DNA of 64,000 nt. Source: SIG437 sp045576235 (GTDB lineage Bacteria > Bacillota > Clostridia > UBA1381 > UBA9506). The position numbers and the translations under genes were made by a program. The notes under the pieces are model-generated. The model was not told where the DNA came from. It searched no databases and was given only the letters and a program-made list of their open reading frames with translations. Numbering within the stretch: position 1 is the stretch's first letter; every line of letters starts with the position of its first letter. The stretch is taken from positions 1-64,000 of the forward strand of contig JAZNGA010000006.1 of NCBI GenBank assembly GCA_045576235.1. The letters are read 5' to 3'. Of the stretch, positions 25,863-33,309 are shown piece after piece.

Positions 25863-26387
25863 TCAAACAGCTTTTTTTCTGTCGTGCACAATCATTCCGA
25901 CCACTGTAAACATAAACAAGACTCCGTGTGTCAAAAGTGCACTGTAAACTCCTGCAAGAACATCATAAAGGCACCATAAGAGCATATTAACAATAGTCCA
26001 GAAGCGATATCCTTTTCCATCCTTCTGTCCGATGCATAAGATAAATATGAGAGATGCCACAATGACTAAAATTCCAAGCGCTGTCACTTTGCCTGCAACT
26101 GCAATGTTTAATGCCACAATGGCAACTGCATAGCACGCAAGCAACCATTTTGGAAGTGGTTTTTGTTTTGAGTCAAAAAAATAGTTAATCAGTGTCTGCA
26201 AAGCGCCGAGATATAATGCTGCCGCACCATTTATGCCACTTCCGTCAAGAAGGTAGCTCGTGCCGACAAGAGCATTACCGCAAAACACCAAAAACAATGT
26301 TTTTTTCATTTTTTCTCCCTTAACTAAAGACGCCAAAATCATCGAAAGCAATCCAAGCAAACTCAAAACATATGCTAACGCCACCAT
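25863..26387 (-). CDS. YgjV-type inner membrane protein
   Basis: 174 residues with about five or six hydrophobic helices and few polar loops. The fold pattern (short helices, YLGALQTLINYFFD, FWTIVNMLLWCLYDVLAG) resembles the YgjV inner-membrane family of unknown function. The start codon at 26387 follows GGAAAT. It is isolated, with its own gap on either side. Confidence 0.6.
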   Translation of the reverse strand: MVALAYVLSLLGLLSMILASLVKGEKMKKTLFLVFCGNALVGTSYLLDGSGINGAAALYLGALQTLINYFFDSKQKPLPKWLLACYAVAIVALNIAVAGKVTALGILVIVASLIFILCIGQKDGKGYRFWTIVNMLLWCLYDVLAGVYSALLTHGVLFMFTVVGMIVHDRKKAV

Positions 26388-26464
26388 AAAAATTTCCTCT
26401 TTTCTTCAAATAGCTTTTTTCGGTTTATATGTTATCACTAACAGCTCAAACACATTTTGTTTTT

Positions 26465-26881
26465 TTATAAATTTTCTTTAATTTTCTGAATGATTTCGTC
26501 ATATTCAGCGCTGGATAAAGTCACTCTCTGCGGATTCATTGCAAAAATTCCGCCCCATTCAAACTCATCCTCATATTTTGGAACAAGGTGAAAATGAAGG
26601 TGACATCCTGTATCCCCGTATGCACCATAATTAACTTTTTTCGGTGAAAAAGCTTTATGAATTGCGTTTGAAACCTTTGCAATATCTTCAATGAATTCTG
26701 CTCTTTCAGCTTCGGTTAGGTCAACAATTTCGCTCACATGCTTTTTATGAGCAACAATAACCCTTCCCTTATGACTCTGTTCTTTAAACAAGTAAACCTT
26801 GCTTTGTGACAGTTCGCAGATTTTAATTCCAAACGCGTCCAAAAGTTCATTTTCCATACAGTAAGCACAATTTTTGTCCAT
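26465..26881 (-). CDS. HIT-family nucleotide hydrolase
   Basis: 138-residue histidine-triad protein. The triad is in CHLHFHLVPKY near residue 94. The N-terminal CAYCMENE could bind zinc, as in many HIT proteins. The family hydrolyses AMP-lysine or dinucleoside polyphosphates. GGAG lies just before the ATG. No operon partner is evident. Confidence 0.88.
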   Translation of the reverse strand: MDKNCAYCMENELLDAFGIKICELSQSKVYLFKEQSHKGRVIVAHKKHVSEIVDLTEAERAEFIEDIAKVSNAIHKAFSPKKVNYGAYGDTGCHLHFHLVPKYEDEFEWGGIFAMNPQRVTLSSAEYDEIIQKIKENL

Positions 26882-26963
26882 GTTAATTCTCCTTAAAAAT
26901 TTATTTTAAATCAGTAAGCGACTTAAATTTTCAATAAACCTTTCATCAATTTATAACTTAACG

Positions 26964-27893
26964 CTATTTAATCAGGTCTTCCATAAAGATAAAATCATAG
27001 CCATTCTTATGAAAAACATCACATGCAACCATAAGCTTTTCAGCATAATCAGGCTGATATGCATAGTATTCAGGATAAAAATACTGCTCGTGTGTTCCCC
27101 AACCGACATATTCGTTACCCATATAGCCTTCAGCTTCCTGACGAATGTCCTCCAGCTTGCTTGAGTTGTGAACAATGCTACAAGAAAAATTTTTGAACAA
27201 AATGCCGATTTCCTCGTTCTTAATGGCTTTTGTTGTGAAAAGCGTTTCAGCCTGTTCCTGCTCAGTAATATGGTTATAGCCGCAAAGGGACTTCGTTATG
27301 GCTGTGTCCTTGCTGTTTCGGATAAAGATTTTTGTTTCAGGCTTTCTGTTATGTAAAAGTCTTGCAGCATGACCATACGGAAGCTCTGCAGGGTTGTTGT
27401 CATATTCATAGCGTTCTCCTGTCGTTGCGCTGATTAGTCTCACACCACAATCATAAAGAGCCTGACAGCCGTCCTTGCTCATAGGGCGCCAATGGTTCAG
27501 CACTGCGCTTGTCCAGTTTTTCGGCGTTGCAAACCGATAAACCTCTTTTTGCATTTCTAAAAAATCGGTTTTGACCAAATCGTAGTCTGCGTTGATGTAA
27601 GGATAATCCGGGAACTCCTGTTTCGAATGAAACCCAAACTTTAACCAATCGGCGTTTTCTTCCCACTCTTTTTTGTATGCATCGGTCATATCAGCTAATG
27701 AAAACGAATCATTCCCATAATAATTATCGGTTTTAAAAAAAATGTTGAGCTGAACTTTTAAACCATACAGGTCGTGTGCCTTTTTAAGGCAAGCCAGAAA
27801 CGGATTCTCGAAAAGTGAAACAGGCCGCTTCCTTGTCAGGTCACGAAACAGCCATATCACATCGTCAATCACAAATGTAGAAACTTTAACCAT
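26964..27893 (-). CDS. Uncharacterised barrel-like protein, possibly deacetylase/glycoside-hydrolase fold
   Basis: 309 residues with no signal peptide. Short acidic/histidine motifs at strand ends (FVIDDVIW near residue 8, KFGFHSKQEFPDYP near 90, LNHWRPM near 130, GWGTHEQYFYPE near 275) are arranged as in polysaccharide deacetylase or NodB-like barrels: an early Asp-Asp pair, then His. I cannot name the family. A promoter (TTGAAA-17-TATAAT) lies at 27950-27978. It stands alone, so no function is inferred beyond possible carbohydrate chemistry. Confidence 0.6.
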   Translation of the reverse strand: MVKVSTFVIDDVIWLFRDLTRKRPVSLFENPFLACLKKAHDLYGLKVQLNIFFKTDNYYGNDSFSLADMTDAYKKEWEENADWLKFGFHSKQEFPDYPYINADYDLVKTDFLEMQKEVYRFATPKNWTSAVLNHWRPMSKDGCQALYDCGVRLISATTGERYEYDNNPAELPYGHAARLLHNRKPETKIFIRNSKDTAITKSLCGYNHITEQEQAETLFTTKAIKNEEIGILFKNFSCSIVHNSSKLEDIRQEAEGYMGNEYVGWGTHEQYFYPEYYAYQPDYAEKLMVACDVFHKNGYDFIFMEDLIK

Positions 27894-27949
27894 TTTTTCG
27901 CCCTCTTTTCTCTTTTTAACACTATGCCTTGATGTGTATTACTTTAGCT

Positions 27950-27978
27950 ATTATAACATTTATTTGAACTTTTTTCAA
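27950..27978 (-). promoter_or_regulatory. Promoter of the 309-residue protein gene
   Basis: Minus-strand TTGAAA (27973-27978), 17 bases, TATAAT (27950-27955), about 60 bases before the start codon. Confidence 0.6.
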
Positions 27979-28079
27979 CTTTATGCAGCATTGCCTATAA
28001 GTTTATTTTCTGTAAAATAAATTTTTTGTTGCAATTACAAAGAAAAATTCATTTTATATTATTCAAAGTGTAAAAAATA

Positions 28080-28109
28080 AGAAACAACGTCTTATTTAAC
28101 ATTGTTTCT
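28080..28109 (-). terminator. Terminator overlapping the end of the XRE gene
   Basis: AGAAACAA and TTGTTTCT form a stem on the minus strand, followed by TATTTTTT; the 5' arm lies within the last codons of the XRE gene. Confidence 0.55.
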
Positions 28110-28430
28110 ATACTCATTAATTATTTCTATGTTCTTTAATAATAGTTCTTTTTCATTAGGCGTGAATGTTTCTGTTAATTCTGCAACTCTATTTATAAAA
28201 TGAGTGTTTCCCGACTTGTTATTTAAATCTCCAAAGAGCAAGCTATCTGTTGATATTTCAAGAAGGTTTGCAATCTTAACTAATGTTTCAAGAGATGGTA
28301 TTCCTTTTGCTCTTTCTATTTGTCCTATAAAAGTGGCTGAAACATCAAGCTTTTCTGCCAACTGCTCTAATGTATATTTTTTCTCTTTCCTTTGTTGTCT
28401 TATTTTTCTTCCCAATAATTCATAGTTCAA
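28092..28430 (-). CDS. XRE-family transcriptional regulator
   Basis: 112 residues. The helix-turn-helix (about 5-60) reads GRKIRQQRKEKKYTLEQLAEKL then SATFIGQIERAKGIPSLETL, typical of Cro/C1-type repressors. The short C-terminal tail (65-112) shows no ligand domain. Start is TTG at 28430 with GGTAGGTG 8 bases upstream. It is divergent from a zinc-ribbon membrane protein. Two identical 14-base repeats lie across the shared region and are candidate operators, one of them over its own RBS. Confidence 0.85.
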   Translation of the reverse strand: MNYELLGRKIRQQRKEKKYTLEQLAEKLDVSATFIGQIERAKGIPSLETLVKIANLLEISTDSLLFGDLNNKSGNTHFINRVAELTETFTPNEKELLLKNIEIINEYRNNVK

Positions 28431-28508
28431 AACATTAACACCTACCTTTATTTGAGTTTATCATTTTATAGGTAGTATTAACAGAATGTAAAACTTCAAA
28501 ACATTAAC
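28426..28508. promoter_or_regulatory. Direct repeats (candidate XRE operators) and XRE promoter
   Basis: TTCAAAACATTAAC occurs exactly at 28426-28439 and 28495-28508. Between them the minus strand has TTTACA (28487-28492), 16 bases, TATAAA (28465-28470). The upstream copy abuts the -35; the downstream copy covers the RBS/start of the XRE gene. Autorepression is inferred from this placement. Confidence 0.55.
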
Positions 28509-28526
28509 TAAAATCTTTATTTTGTA

Positions 28527-28556
28527 TTGACATAATACCCTGAAATGTGATATAAT
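28527..28556 (+). promoter_or_regulatory. Promoter of the zinc-ribbon protein gene
   Basis: TTGACA (28527-28532), 18 bases, TATAAT (28551-28556), 31 bases before the ATG and 19 bases from the second putative operator. Confidence 0.7.
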
Positions 28557-28587
28557 ATGTCAAAATAAAGAAATTGGAGGAAATAAG

Positions 28588-28875
28588 ATGGGAGTAAATA
28601 TAAAATGCCCAAAATGCGGTAGTACTAAAGTTCAATTGTCAAATGAAATGAGCAAACACGGTTGTCTTTGGACTGTATTGTTTGGTATATACTATTTCGT
28701 TTGGATAATGATTAAATGGTGTATAGGAGTAATGATTTTCATTTGTTATGATTGGTGGATGGCAATTGTAAAGAAATCTTCCGGAAAAGGTCATGTTTGG
28801 CAGTCAAAAAGATGGTTTTCAAACAGAAGAAGAATATTCTTCTGTCATGACTGTGGTCATAACTTTAGGGCGTAA
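28588..28875 (+). CDS. Small membrane protein with split zinc ribbon, unknown function
   Basis: 95 residues. CPKCGS near the N-terminus and CHDCGHNFRA at the C-terminus are two halves of a zinc ribbon, separated by a hydrophobic stretch (about 28-60, rich in Trp, Ile, Tyr) that could span the membrane once or twice, and a basic region with KRWFSNRRRIF. GGAGG precedes the ATG. It has its own strong promoter opposite the XRE gene. I do not recognise the protein; the layout suggests a small regulated module. Confidence 0.65.
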   Translation: MGVNIKCPKCGSTKVQLSNEMSKHGCLWTVLFGIYYFVWIMIKWCIGVMIFICYDWWMAIVKKSSGKGHVWQSKRWFSNRRRIFFCHDCGHNFRA

Positions 28876-28970
28876 CCATTACCAACACTTTTGACCAATT
28901 TACCCCCTCGTGTTTATTAACTTGACAGAAAATCATATTTTTTAGCGACTAAAATCAACAAAAAAAACTG

Positions 28971-29000
28971 TGTCGGAAAATCTTCGGCATTTTTCCGACA
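28971..29000 (-). terminator. Strong hairpin, terminator on the minus strand
   Basis: TGTCGGAAAA (28971-28980) and TTTTCCGACA (28991-29000) form a 10-bp stem; on the minus strand it is followed by CAGTTTTTTTG. It would stop minus-strand transcripts leaving the toxin-antitoxin locus. 28876-28970 shows nothing else. Confidence 0.7.
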
Positions 29001-29040
29001 CTTATAAATGACACTTTTGTATAAAGTTTTTTCAAAATAG

Positions 29041-29069
29041 TTGACAAAATAGATTTTATTCAGTATAAT
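29041..29069 (+). promoter_or_regulatory. Promoter of the antisense (antitoxin) RNA
   Basis: TTGACA (29041-29046), 17 bases, TATAAT (29064-29069): a full-consensus sigma-A promoter with no protein gene downstream. Confidence 0.8.
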
Positions 29070-29075
29070 AAATAT

Positions 29076-29166
29076 AGAAAAAGGCAAGACCTCAAATGGT
29101 TATGCCAAACATTAGGTTATTAAAAGAATAACGCTAAAGCTTTGGAAGGGCTGGCGTTATTTTTTT
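29076..29166 (+). ncRNA. Predicted antitoxin RNA of a type I toxin-antitoxin pair
   Basis: A consensus promoter at 29041-29069 would start a roughly 90-base RNA here with no credible reading frame. It ends in AATAACGC (29128-29135) and GCGTTATT (29154-29161) followed by TTTTTT. The RNA is complementary to the 3' end of the toxin coding sequence (29157-29225) and its downstream region, the arrangement of txpA/RatA and bsrG/SR4 in Bacillus. The transcript start is inferred from the -10 position. Confidence 0.65.
29128..29166. terminator. Shared bidirectional terminator of the toxin and antitoxin RNAs
   Basis: AATAACGC/GCGTTATT stem with T-runs on both sides: TTTTTT on the plus strand and TTCTTTTAAT on the minus strand. 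It can end both convergent transcripts. Confidence 0.7.
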
Positions 29167-29225
29167 ATGGTTATGATTAACACAATTAAAGTGATAATAT
29201 ATATCATTATGTACACATATTCCAT
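29157..29225 (-). CDS. Hydrophobic 22-residue peptide, predicted type I toxin
   Basis: The ATG at 29225 opens MEYVYIMIYIITLIVL followed by IITIKK and a stop: one membrane helix with a Lys-Lys tail, the usual form of type I toxins and short holin-like toxins of Firmicutes. GGAGGTGG stands 5-8 bases before the start. A consensus promoter (29321-29349) gives a leader of about 90 bases that can fold (TTTGTC/GACAAA). The 3' end overlaps an antisense RNA. Expression and toxicity are inferred. It is too short for ordinary gene finders. Confidence 0.65.
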   Translation of the reverse strand: MEYVYIMIYIITLIVLIITIKK

Positions 29226-29320
29226 AGCAACCACCTCCTTTCAGGGAGATGATAGCATAACCGCCCAGCTTTTACACTGTTTTTAGTCTTACCTTTTTGT
29301 CAGATTTCTCCGACAAAGAC

Positions 29321-29349
29321 ATTATACAACATATTTTATATTTTTTCAA
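29321..29349 (-). promoter_or_regulatory. Promoter of the toxin mRNA
   Basis: Minus-strand TTGAAA (29344-29349), 17 bases, TATAAT (29321-29326), upstream of the 22-codon peptide. Confidence 0.75.
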
Positions 29350-29428
29350 CTCTTTTTATAAAACCTCTAATATTGTTTATAATATTCGGAACTTTACTAC
29401 ACTACCAATTCTGCATATAAAAAGACAT

Positions 29429-29596
29429 CTACAATTTAATTTCTCTGCGAGATTTTAACAAAAAGTCTGTTTCACAGAAAATCGAGTTATAGGCAGCATT
29501 GTTTTCACACAAAAAATCTTCTCGAAGCATTTTGATGAGATAAATTATAAATGAAATCACATCCGTCTTTTTTATCACGGCAAAGTGCGATTTCAT
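29429..29596 (-). other. Weak 55-codon open frame of doubtful status
   Basis: An ATG at 29596 opens 55 codons beginning MKSHFAVIKK and ending SRREIKL, with a TATAAT-like element about 30 bases upstream but no Shine-Dalgarno sequence. It lies between the AraC gene and the toxin locus, both also on the minus strand. Composition is plausible for protein, but there is no recognised motif. The rest of 29226-29644 contains only the toxin leader and promoter. Confidence 0.25.
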
Positions 29597-29644
29597 CACG
29601 AAATAATTGTGTCCGCTTTCTATTATATCATAAATGTCTTTTAG

Positions 29645-30430
29645 TTAGTAAAAATTCTTAGGGGACACATTAGTGATTTGTTTAAAAATTCTACTGAAAT
29701 AGTATGCCGAGTTAAACCCTGTCATTTCTGCAATTTCAGATATTTTGTATTCCCTGCTGCGTATCAGGTCTTTAGCCTTCTCTATCTTTTTTCTGTTAAT
29801 ATATTCAATAGGCGTCACTCCGTAAACCTCTTTAAACAATCTTCGAAAATGTGATGAAGACATAGAACACATTTTAGAAAGCATATCTACATTTATTTGC
29901 TTGTCAATATAATTTTCTATATATTCAACAGCAGGAACAAGTTTTATTCCGTTGCGCTTCTGCCATGAAATATATAATGTATCATGCAGAATCACATGAA
30001 ATATCTGATATAACAGTGCCATAGAAGCAATCCGATATCCGACATCCTTATAATACCACCTTCCCTCTAGCTCACAAAACAACTGCTTCAAACTATTTTT
30101 TTGTCTCATTATGCGTTCAAACGGAAAATTATCAAAGCTATCACTATCCATATTAAAATTCACAACAATAAACTCAAGGTTTTTATCCTTGCTTCTCTTA
30201 AGAACATATTTATCACCTTTTTTAAATGCAATGATATCTCCCGGTTCAGCAAAACAATGCTCATCGCCTGATATAAACTGTGCGGCTCCTTCTAAAATGT
30301 ATGCAAATCCATAGGTTCGCCTGTTGCTCACATTAATGCTCCAATCTAAAGGGCAACACTTTTTATTTGCAAGTTCTATTTCGTAAATCCGAACGCTATA
30401 ATTCACATAATAGTCAAAGCTTTTGTGCAT
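29645..30430 (-). CDS. AraC-family transcriptional regulator
   Basis: 261 residues. The N-terminal cupin sensor (GDEHCFAEPGDIIAFKKGDKYVL region) is followed by a C-terminal double helix-turn-helix: NVDMLSKMCSMSSSHFRRLFK and ISEIAEMTGFNSAYYFSRIFK. GGAGGG lies 7 bases before the ATG. It is divergent from the Fe-S reductase/U32-like genes starting at 30619 and is likely their activator. Confidence 0.88.
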   Translation of the reverse strand: MHKSFDYYVNYSVRIYEIELANKKCCPLDWSINVSNRRTYGFAYILEGAAQFISGDEHCFAEPGDIIAFKKGDKYVLKRSKDKNLEFIVVNFNMDSDSFDNFPFERIMRQKNSLKQLFCELEGRWYYKDVGYRIASMALLYQIFHVILHDTLYISWQKRNGIKLVPAVEYIENYIDKQINVDMLSKMCSMSSSHFRRLFKEVYGVTPIEYINRKKIEKAKDLIRSREYKISEIAEMTGFNSAYYFSRIFKQITNVSPKNFY

Positions 30431-30519
30431 AACTTATCCCTCCGAAAAATTTTATTACTGCCGATAATTTGATTATATTACGGTTTTTATTAGATATCAA
30501 TACAGAAATTTATAAAAGA

Positions 30520-30548
30520 TTGTTTTGTACAATTTTTTGTCATATAAT
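30520..30548 (+). promoter_or_regulatory. Promoter of the Fe-S reductase operon
   Basis: TTGTTT (30520-30525), 17 bases, TATAAT (30543-30548), 70 bases before the start codon at 30619; the weak -35 fits activation by AraC. Confidence 0.55.
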
Positions 30549-30618
30549 GCATTGAATTATATGTATTTGTAAATTAAAATGAAAACAAATAAAAAATAAA
30601 ATTTTGGAGGAAAAGATT

Positions 30619-31653
30619 ATGAACGCCCAAGAAATAAAGGACTTGGCAAAACAACTCGGTGCAGATGAAGTTGGTATTGCTTCTATGGACAGGTTTGAAG
30701 GTGCTCCCATACAAATGGATCCACGGTTCATTATGCCAAAAGCAAAAAGTATGATAGTAATGACATTCAGGGTAATGCGTGGCAGTCTGCGCGGTATTGA
30801 AGAAGGTACATTTTTCAGCAATTATCCCGCTATGGGATATGGTGGATTGACATATCTGTACATACCTCTTACCGTGATGAATATGTGCAAATATATCGAA
30901 GATGAAGGATATGAAGCTATACCCATAGGTCATCAGAGTGACTGGCGCGGTATTGATAACAAGGGTAATTTGATAAAAAATTACAGCAAACCTGTGGAGG
31001 AGGGAAAGCCTCAGCCTGATATTATGCTTCACCTCAGAATTTGCGGATTTTTAGCCGGGCTTGGTGAAATCGGGTATAGTAAAATGTTTTTGTCTCCAAA
31101 ATTCGGTCCCCGTTTAAGACTTGGTGTAATCCTTACAGAAATGGAGCTTGAGCCCGACCCGATTTATGATGGGCCTAAGCTTTGTAATAAATGTATGGCT
31201 TGTGTTAAAGACTGTCCGACACATGCAATAAGCGATGTTAAAACAGTCAAAGTAAATCTTGCAGGTCACGAGGTTGAATGGGGAGAATTGGACTGTGACG
31301 CCTGTGCTTTGGGGCTGAAAGGCGCAAAATTATGCGAACCCGGAACCGGAAGTTATGAGGACTGGCGTGACAACACTATGCCTGGTCCAAATTCACCTTT
31401 TTATAAAAAACCGCGTAACCTTTATAACACAGGTCAAGCAGTTTGTGGTGCAAGAGGTTGTACACGAGCTTGCATGATAAGTCTGGAAGCCCGCGGTGTT
31501 ATTGAAAATAAGTTTAAAGACAAATTCCGCACAAAACCGCAGTGGAGCGTTGATTGGAGTGATTATACACCTGATTTTGGTGATAACAACAATGCTCCCG
31601 TTCAAAAAAACAACAAAGCAAATGCTAAACCAGAACATTGGGAGGCAGATTAA
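30619..31653 (+). CDS. 4Fe-4S reductase related to epoxyqueuosine reductase (QueG-like)
   Basis: 344 residues. The central CNKCMACVKDCPTHAIS is a ferredoxin-type 4Fe-4S motif. Further cysteines (DCDACALG, LCEPG, VCGARGCTRACM) form a second likely cluster. The N-terminal domain (GADEVGIASMDRF, KSMIVMTFRVMRG) matches the cobalamin-dependent QueG/reductive-dehalogenase-like fold. It is shorter than QueG and lacks its HEAT repeat tail, so tRNA modification is not implied. Start 30619 is set by GGAGG. Its stop overlaps the next start (TAATG). Confidence 0.75.
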   Translation: MNAQEIKDLAKQLGADEVGIASMDRFEGAPIQMDPRFIMPKAKSMIVMTFRVMRGSLRGIEEGTFFSNYPAMGYGGLTYLYIPLTVMNMCKYIEDEGYEAIPIGHQSDWRGIDNKGNLIKNYSKPVEEGKPQPDIMLHLRICGFLAGLGEIGYSKMFLSPKFGPRLRLGVILTEMELEPDPIYDGPKLCNKCMACVKDCPTHAISDVKTVKVNLAGHEVEWGELDCDACALGLKGAKLCEPGTGSYEDWRDNTMPGPNSPFYKKPRNLYNTGQAVCGARGCTRACMISLEARGVIENKFKDKFRTKPQWSVDWSDYTPDFGDNNNAPVQKNNKANAKPEHWEAD

Positions 31654-32669
31654 TGAAATTTGCCATAGGGTATCAACTACCATATGATGAAATAAATGAT
31701 ATTTCTAAGCTCGCTATATTAAAAAAGGATAAAATAAGCGAGGTTTATTTCCCATGGATTAATTCGCCATCAGGTAGGTCTGTAATTGGAAAACAAGATG
31801 GCTATACAGACTGGAGCGCTCAGGAACAATTAGAAAACGATCTCATTTCATTAAAGTCAAACGGGATAAAACTTGATTTGATATTAAACAGTAACTGTTA
31901 TGGTGAAAATTCACTATCTGTTGAGCTTGCAAATTTTATACACTCCATAATTGACAGAATTGCATTTAAAGCAGGTGGAGTTGACATTATTAGGACATCT
32001 TCACTTGCTGTTGCTTACATTGTCAAACAAATCTCTCCTGATATAGAGGTTCGTGCATCGGTAAATATGAGAATCGGAACACCACAGGCAATAGACTACA
32101 TAAAGCATCTGTTTGACAGCTTTTATATTATGCGTGAATACAACAGGGATTTTAAAAGAATAAATATTATGAAGGAATGGGCAAAAAAACATAATAAATC
32201 AATGTACTTCTTAGCAAACAGCGGCTGTATGCCATATTGCAGCGGTCAGACTTTTCACGACAACTTGGTTGCACACGAAGAACAAATCTCAACAAAGAAA
32301 AACATAAATTTTCCTCCTCATATTTGCCGTGAATACTATAAAAATAAAGATAATTTTATAAACCTGATTAAATCTACATAGGTTCGTCCGGAAGATATGT
32401 GCTATTATGATGACTTTTTCCCATTAGCAAAGCTTGCGACACGCATGCACGAAAAACCCGCAATGGTCGTTGAAGCTTACACCTCAGGAACCTATTACGG
32501 GAATTTATTGGATTTATTAGAACCGTCAAATTGCGACATAATATCGCCCTATATTATTGATAACACAGCTTTTCCCGCCAACTGGGCAGAAAAGGTGGGA
32601 AATTGTAATAAACTATGTAGAGAATGCAACTTTTGTAAATTCGTTTTAGATAATTGTTTGCATATTTAA
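31653..32669 (+). pseudogene. U32-peptidase-like protein, interrupted by an in-frame amber codon
   Basis: Two adjacent open segments (31653-32381 and 32382-32669) are in the same frame, separated only by TAG at 32379-32381, codon 243. Across the stop the reading is LIKST-stop-VRPEDMCYYDD, a continuous U32-like segment. The second half would lack an RBS of its own. The N-part shows a TIM-barrel pattern with FAIGYQLPYDE, VDIIRTSSL and NSGCMPYC. The C-part ends with a cysteine cluster CNKLCRECNFC. A single base change (for example TGG to TAG) would explain it. A truncated 242-residue product, stop suppression, or a sequencing error remain possible. Confidence 0.7.
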
Positions 32670-32690
32670 TTTGAAAAGATAAGAGCGCAA

Positions 32691-32732
32691 AAAGAAACGA
32701 CAACTTTCTTTCGAAAGCTGTCGTTTCTTTTT
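32691..32732 (+). terminator. Terminator after the U32-like gene
   Basis: AAAGAAACGACA (32691-32702) and TGTCGTTTCTTT (32719-32730) form a 12-bp stem with T-run. The remaining gap to 32878 holds only a GTGCATTTTT/AAAAATGCAC hairpin of unknown role. Confidence 0.8.
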
Positions 32733-32878
32733 GGTGCTAACGGTCAATTTTAATACGACCAAAAAAGCGGTGCATTTTTACAAAAAGGTAAAAAAATGCA
32801 CACTTATATGAAATAAGTCAAAATATTAAGATTTATGTCGCAAAATAGGTATAACATCCAGAAAAATAAATTGCAAGA

Positions 32879-32900
32879 AAAAACTGCCACAAATGGCAGT
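32879..32900 (-). terminator. Terminator of the four-helix-bundle gene
   Basis: AACTGCC/GGCAGTT stem; on the minus strand followed by TTTTTTC. Confidence 0.7.
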
Positions 32901-32904
32901 TTAA

Positions 32905-33255
32905 TTATTTATCAATATTTTGTTTTGCTGTGTTGATGGAAGATATGAGAATTTTGCGAATTGTACCACATTCGTTATAAATATCTTTTGCCACATCTCT
33001 ATCTAATAATTCAGATTTTACGAACAGTTCCAACCAATACTCCGTTTCATAACACTCTTTCAAAGCTATTTGTAATTTAAAAATGAAATCATTTTTACTG
33101 TGAGCATAATTTGCTTAGCGTATATTGGCTCCTATTGATGTTCCGCTTCGCTCAAGCTGATTGGTAAGAGAATAATGTCCTTTAATGTTTTCGCACAACT
33201 TTATTATTTTTACAGAAAACTCAACTGACAAATTTCTTAATTTCGATTCAACCAT
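32905..33255 (-). pseudogene. Four-helix-bundle (S23/bIVP-like) protein with an in-frame ochre codon
   Basis: Reading from the ATG at 33255 gives 46 codons ending SGTSIGANIR, then TAA (33115-33117), then ANYAHSKNDFIFKLQIALKE continuing to a stop at 32907 in the same frame: 117 codons overall. This is the four-helix-bundle protein seen in intervening sequences of 23S rRNA genes and as lone genes in many bacteria. The Glu commonly following ANIR would be GAA, so one substitution (GAA to TAA) explains the break. It is the second gene within 1 kb with a single nonsense codon. A hairpin array lies directly upstream. Confidence 0.75.
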
Positions 33256-33309
33256 GTTATATCAACTCCTTACAATTATTATAACATGCGAAACACTGTC
33301 TGTCTATAA

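Noticed and set aside
32379..32381. Pyrrolysine insertion at the TAG codon
   Set aside because: No PYLIS-like evidence, no pyl genes in the window, and TAG is used as a normal stop by rnr and the coiled-coil gene after coaD.
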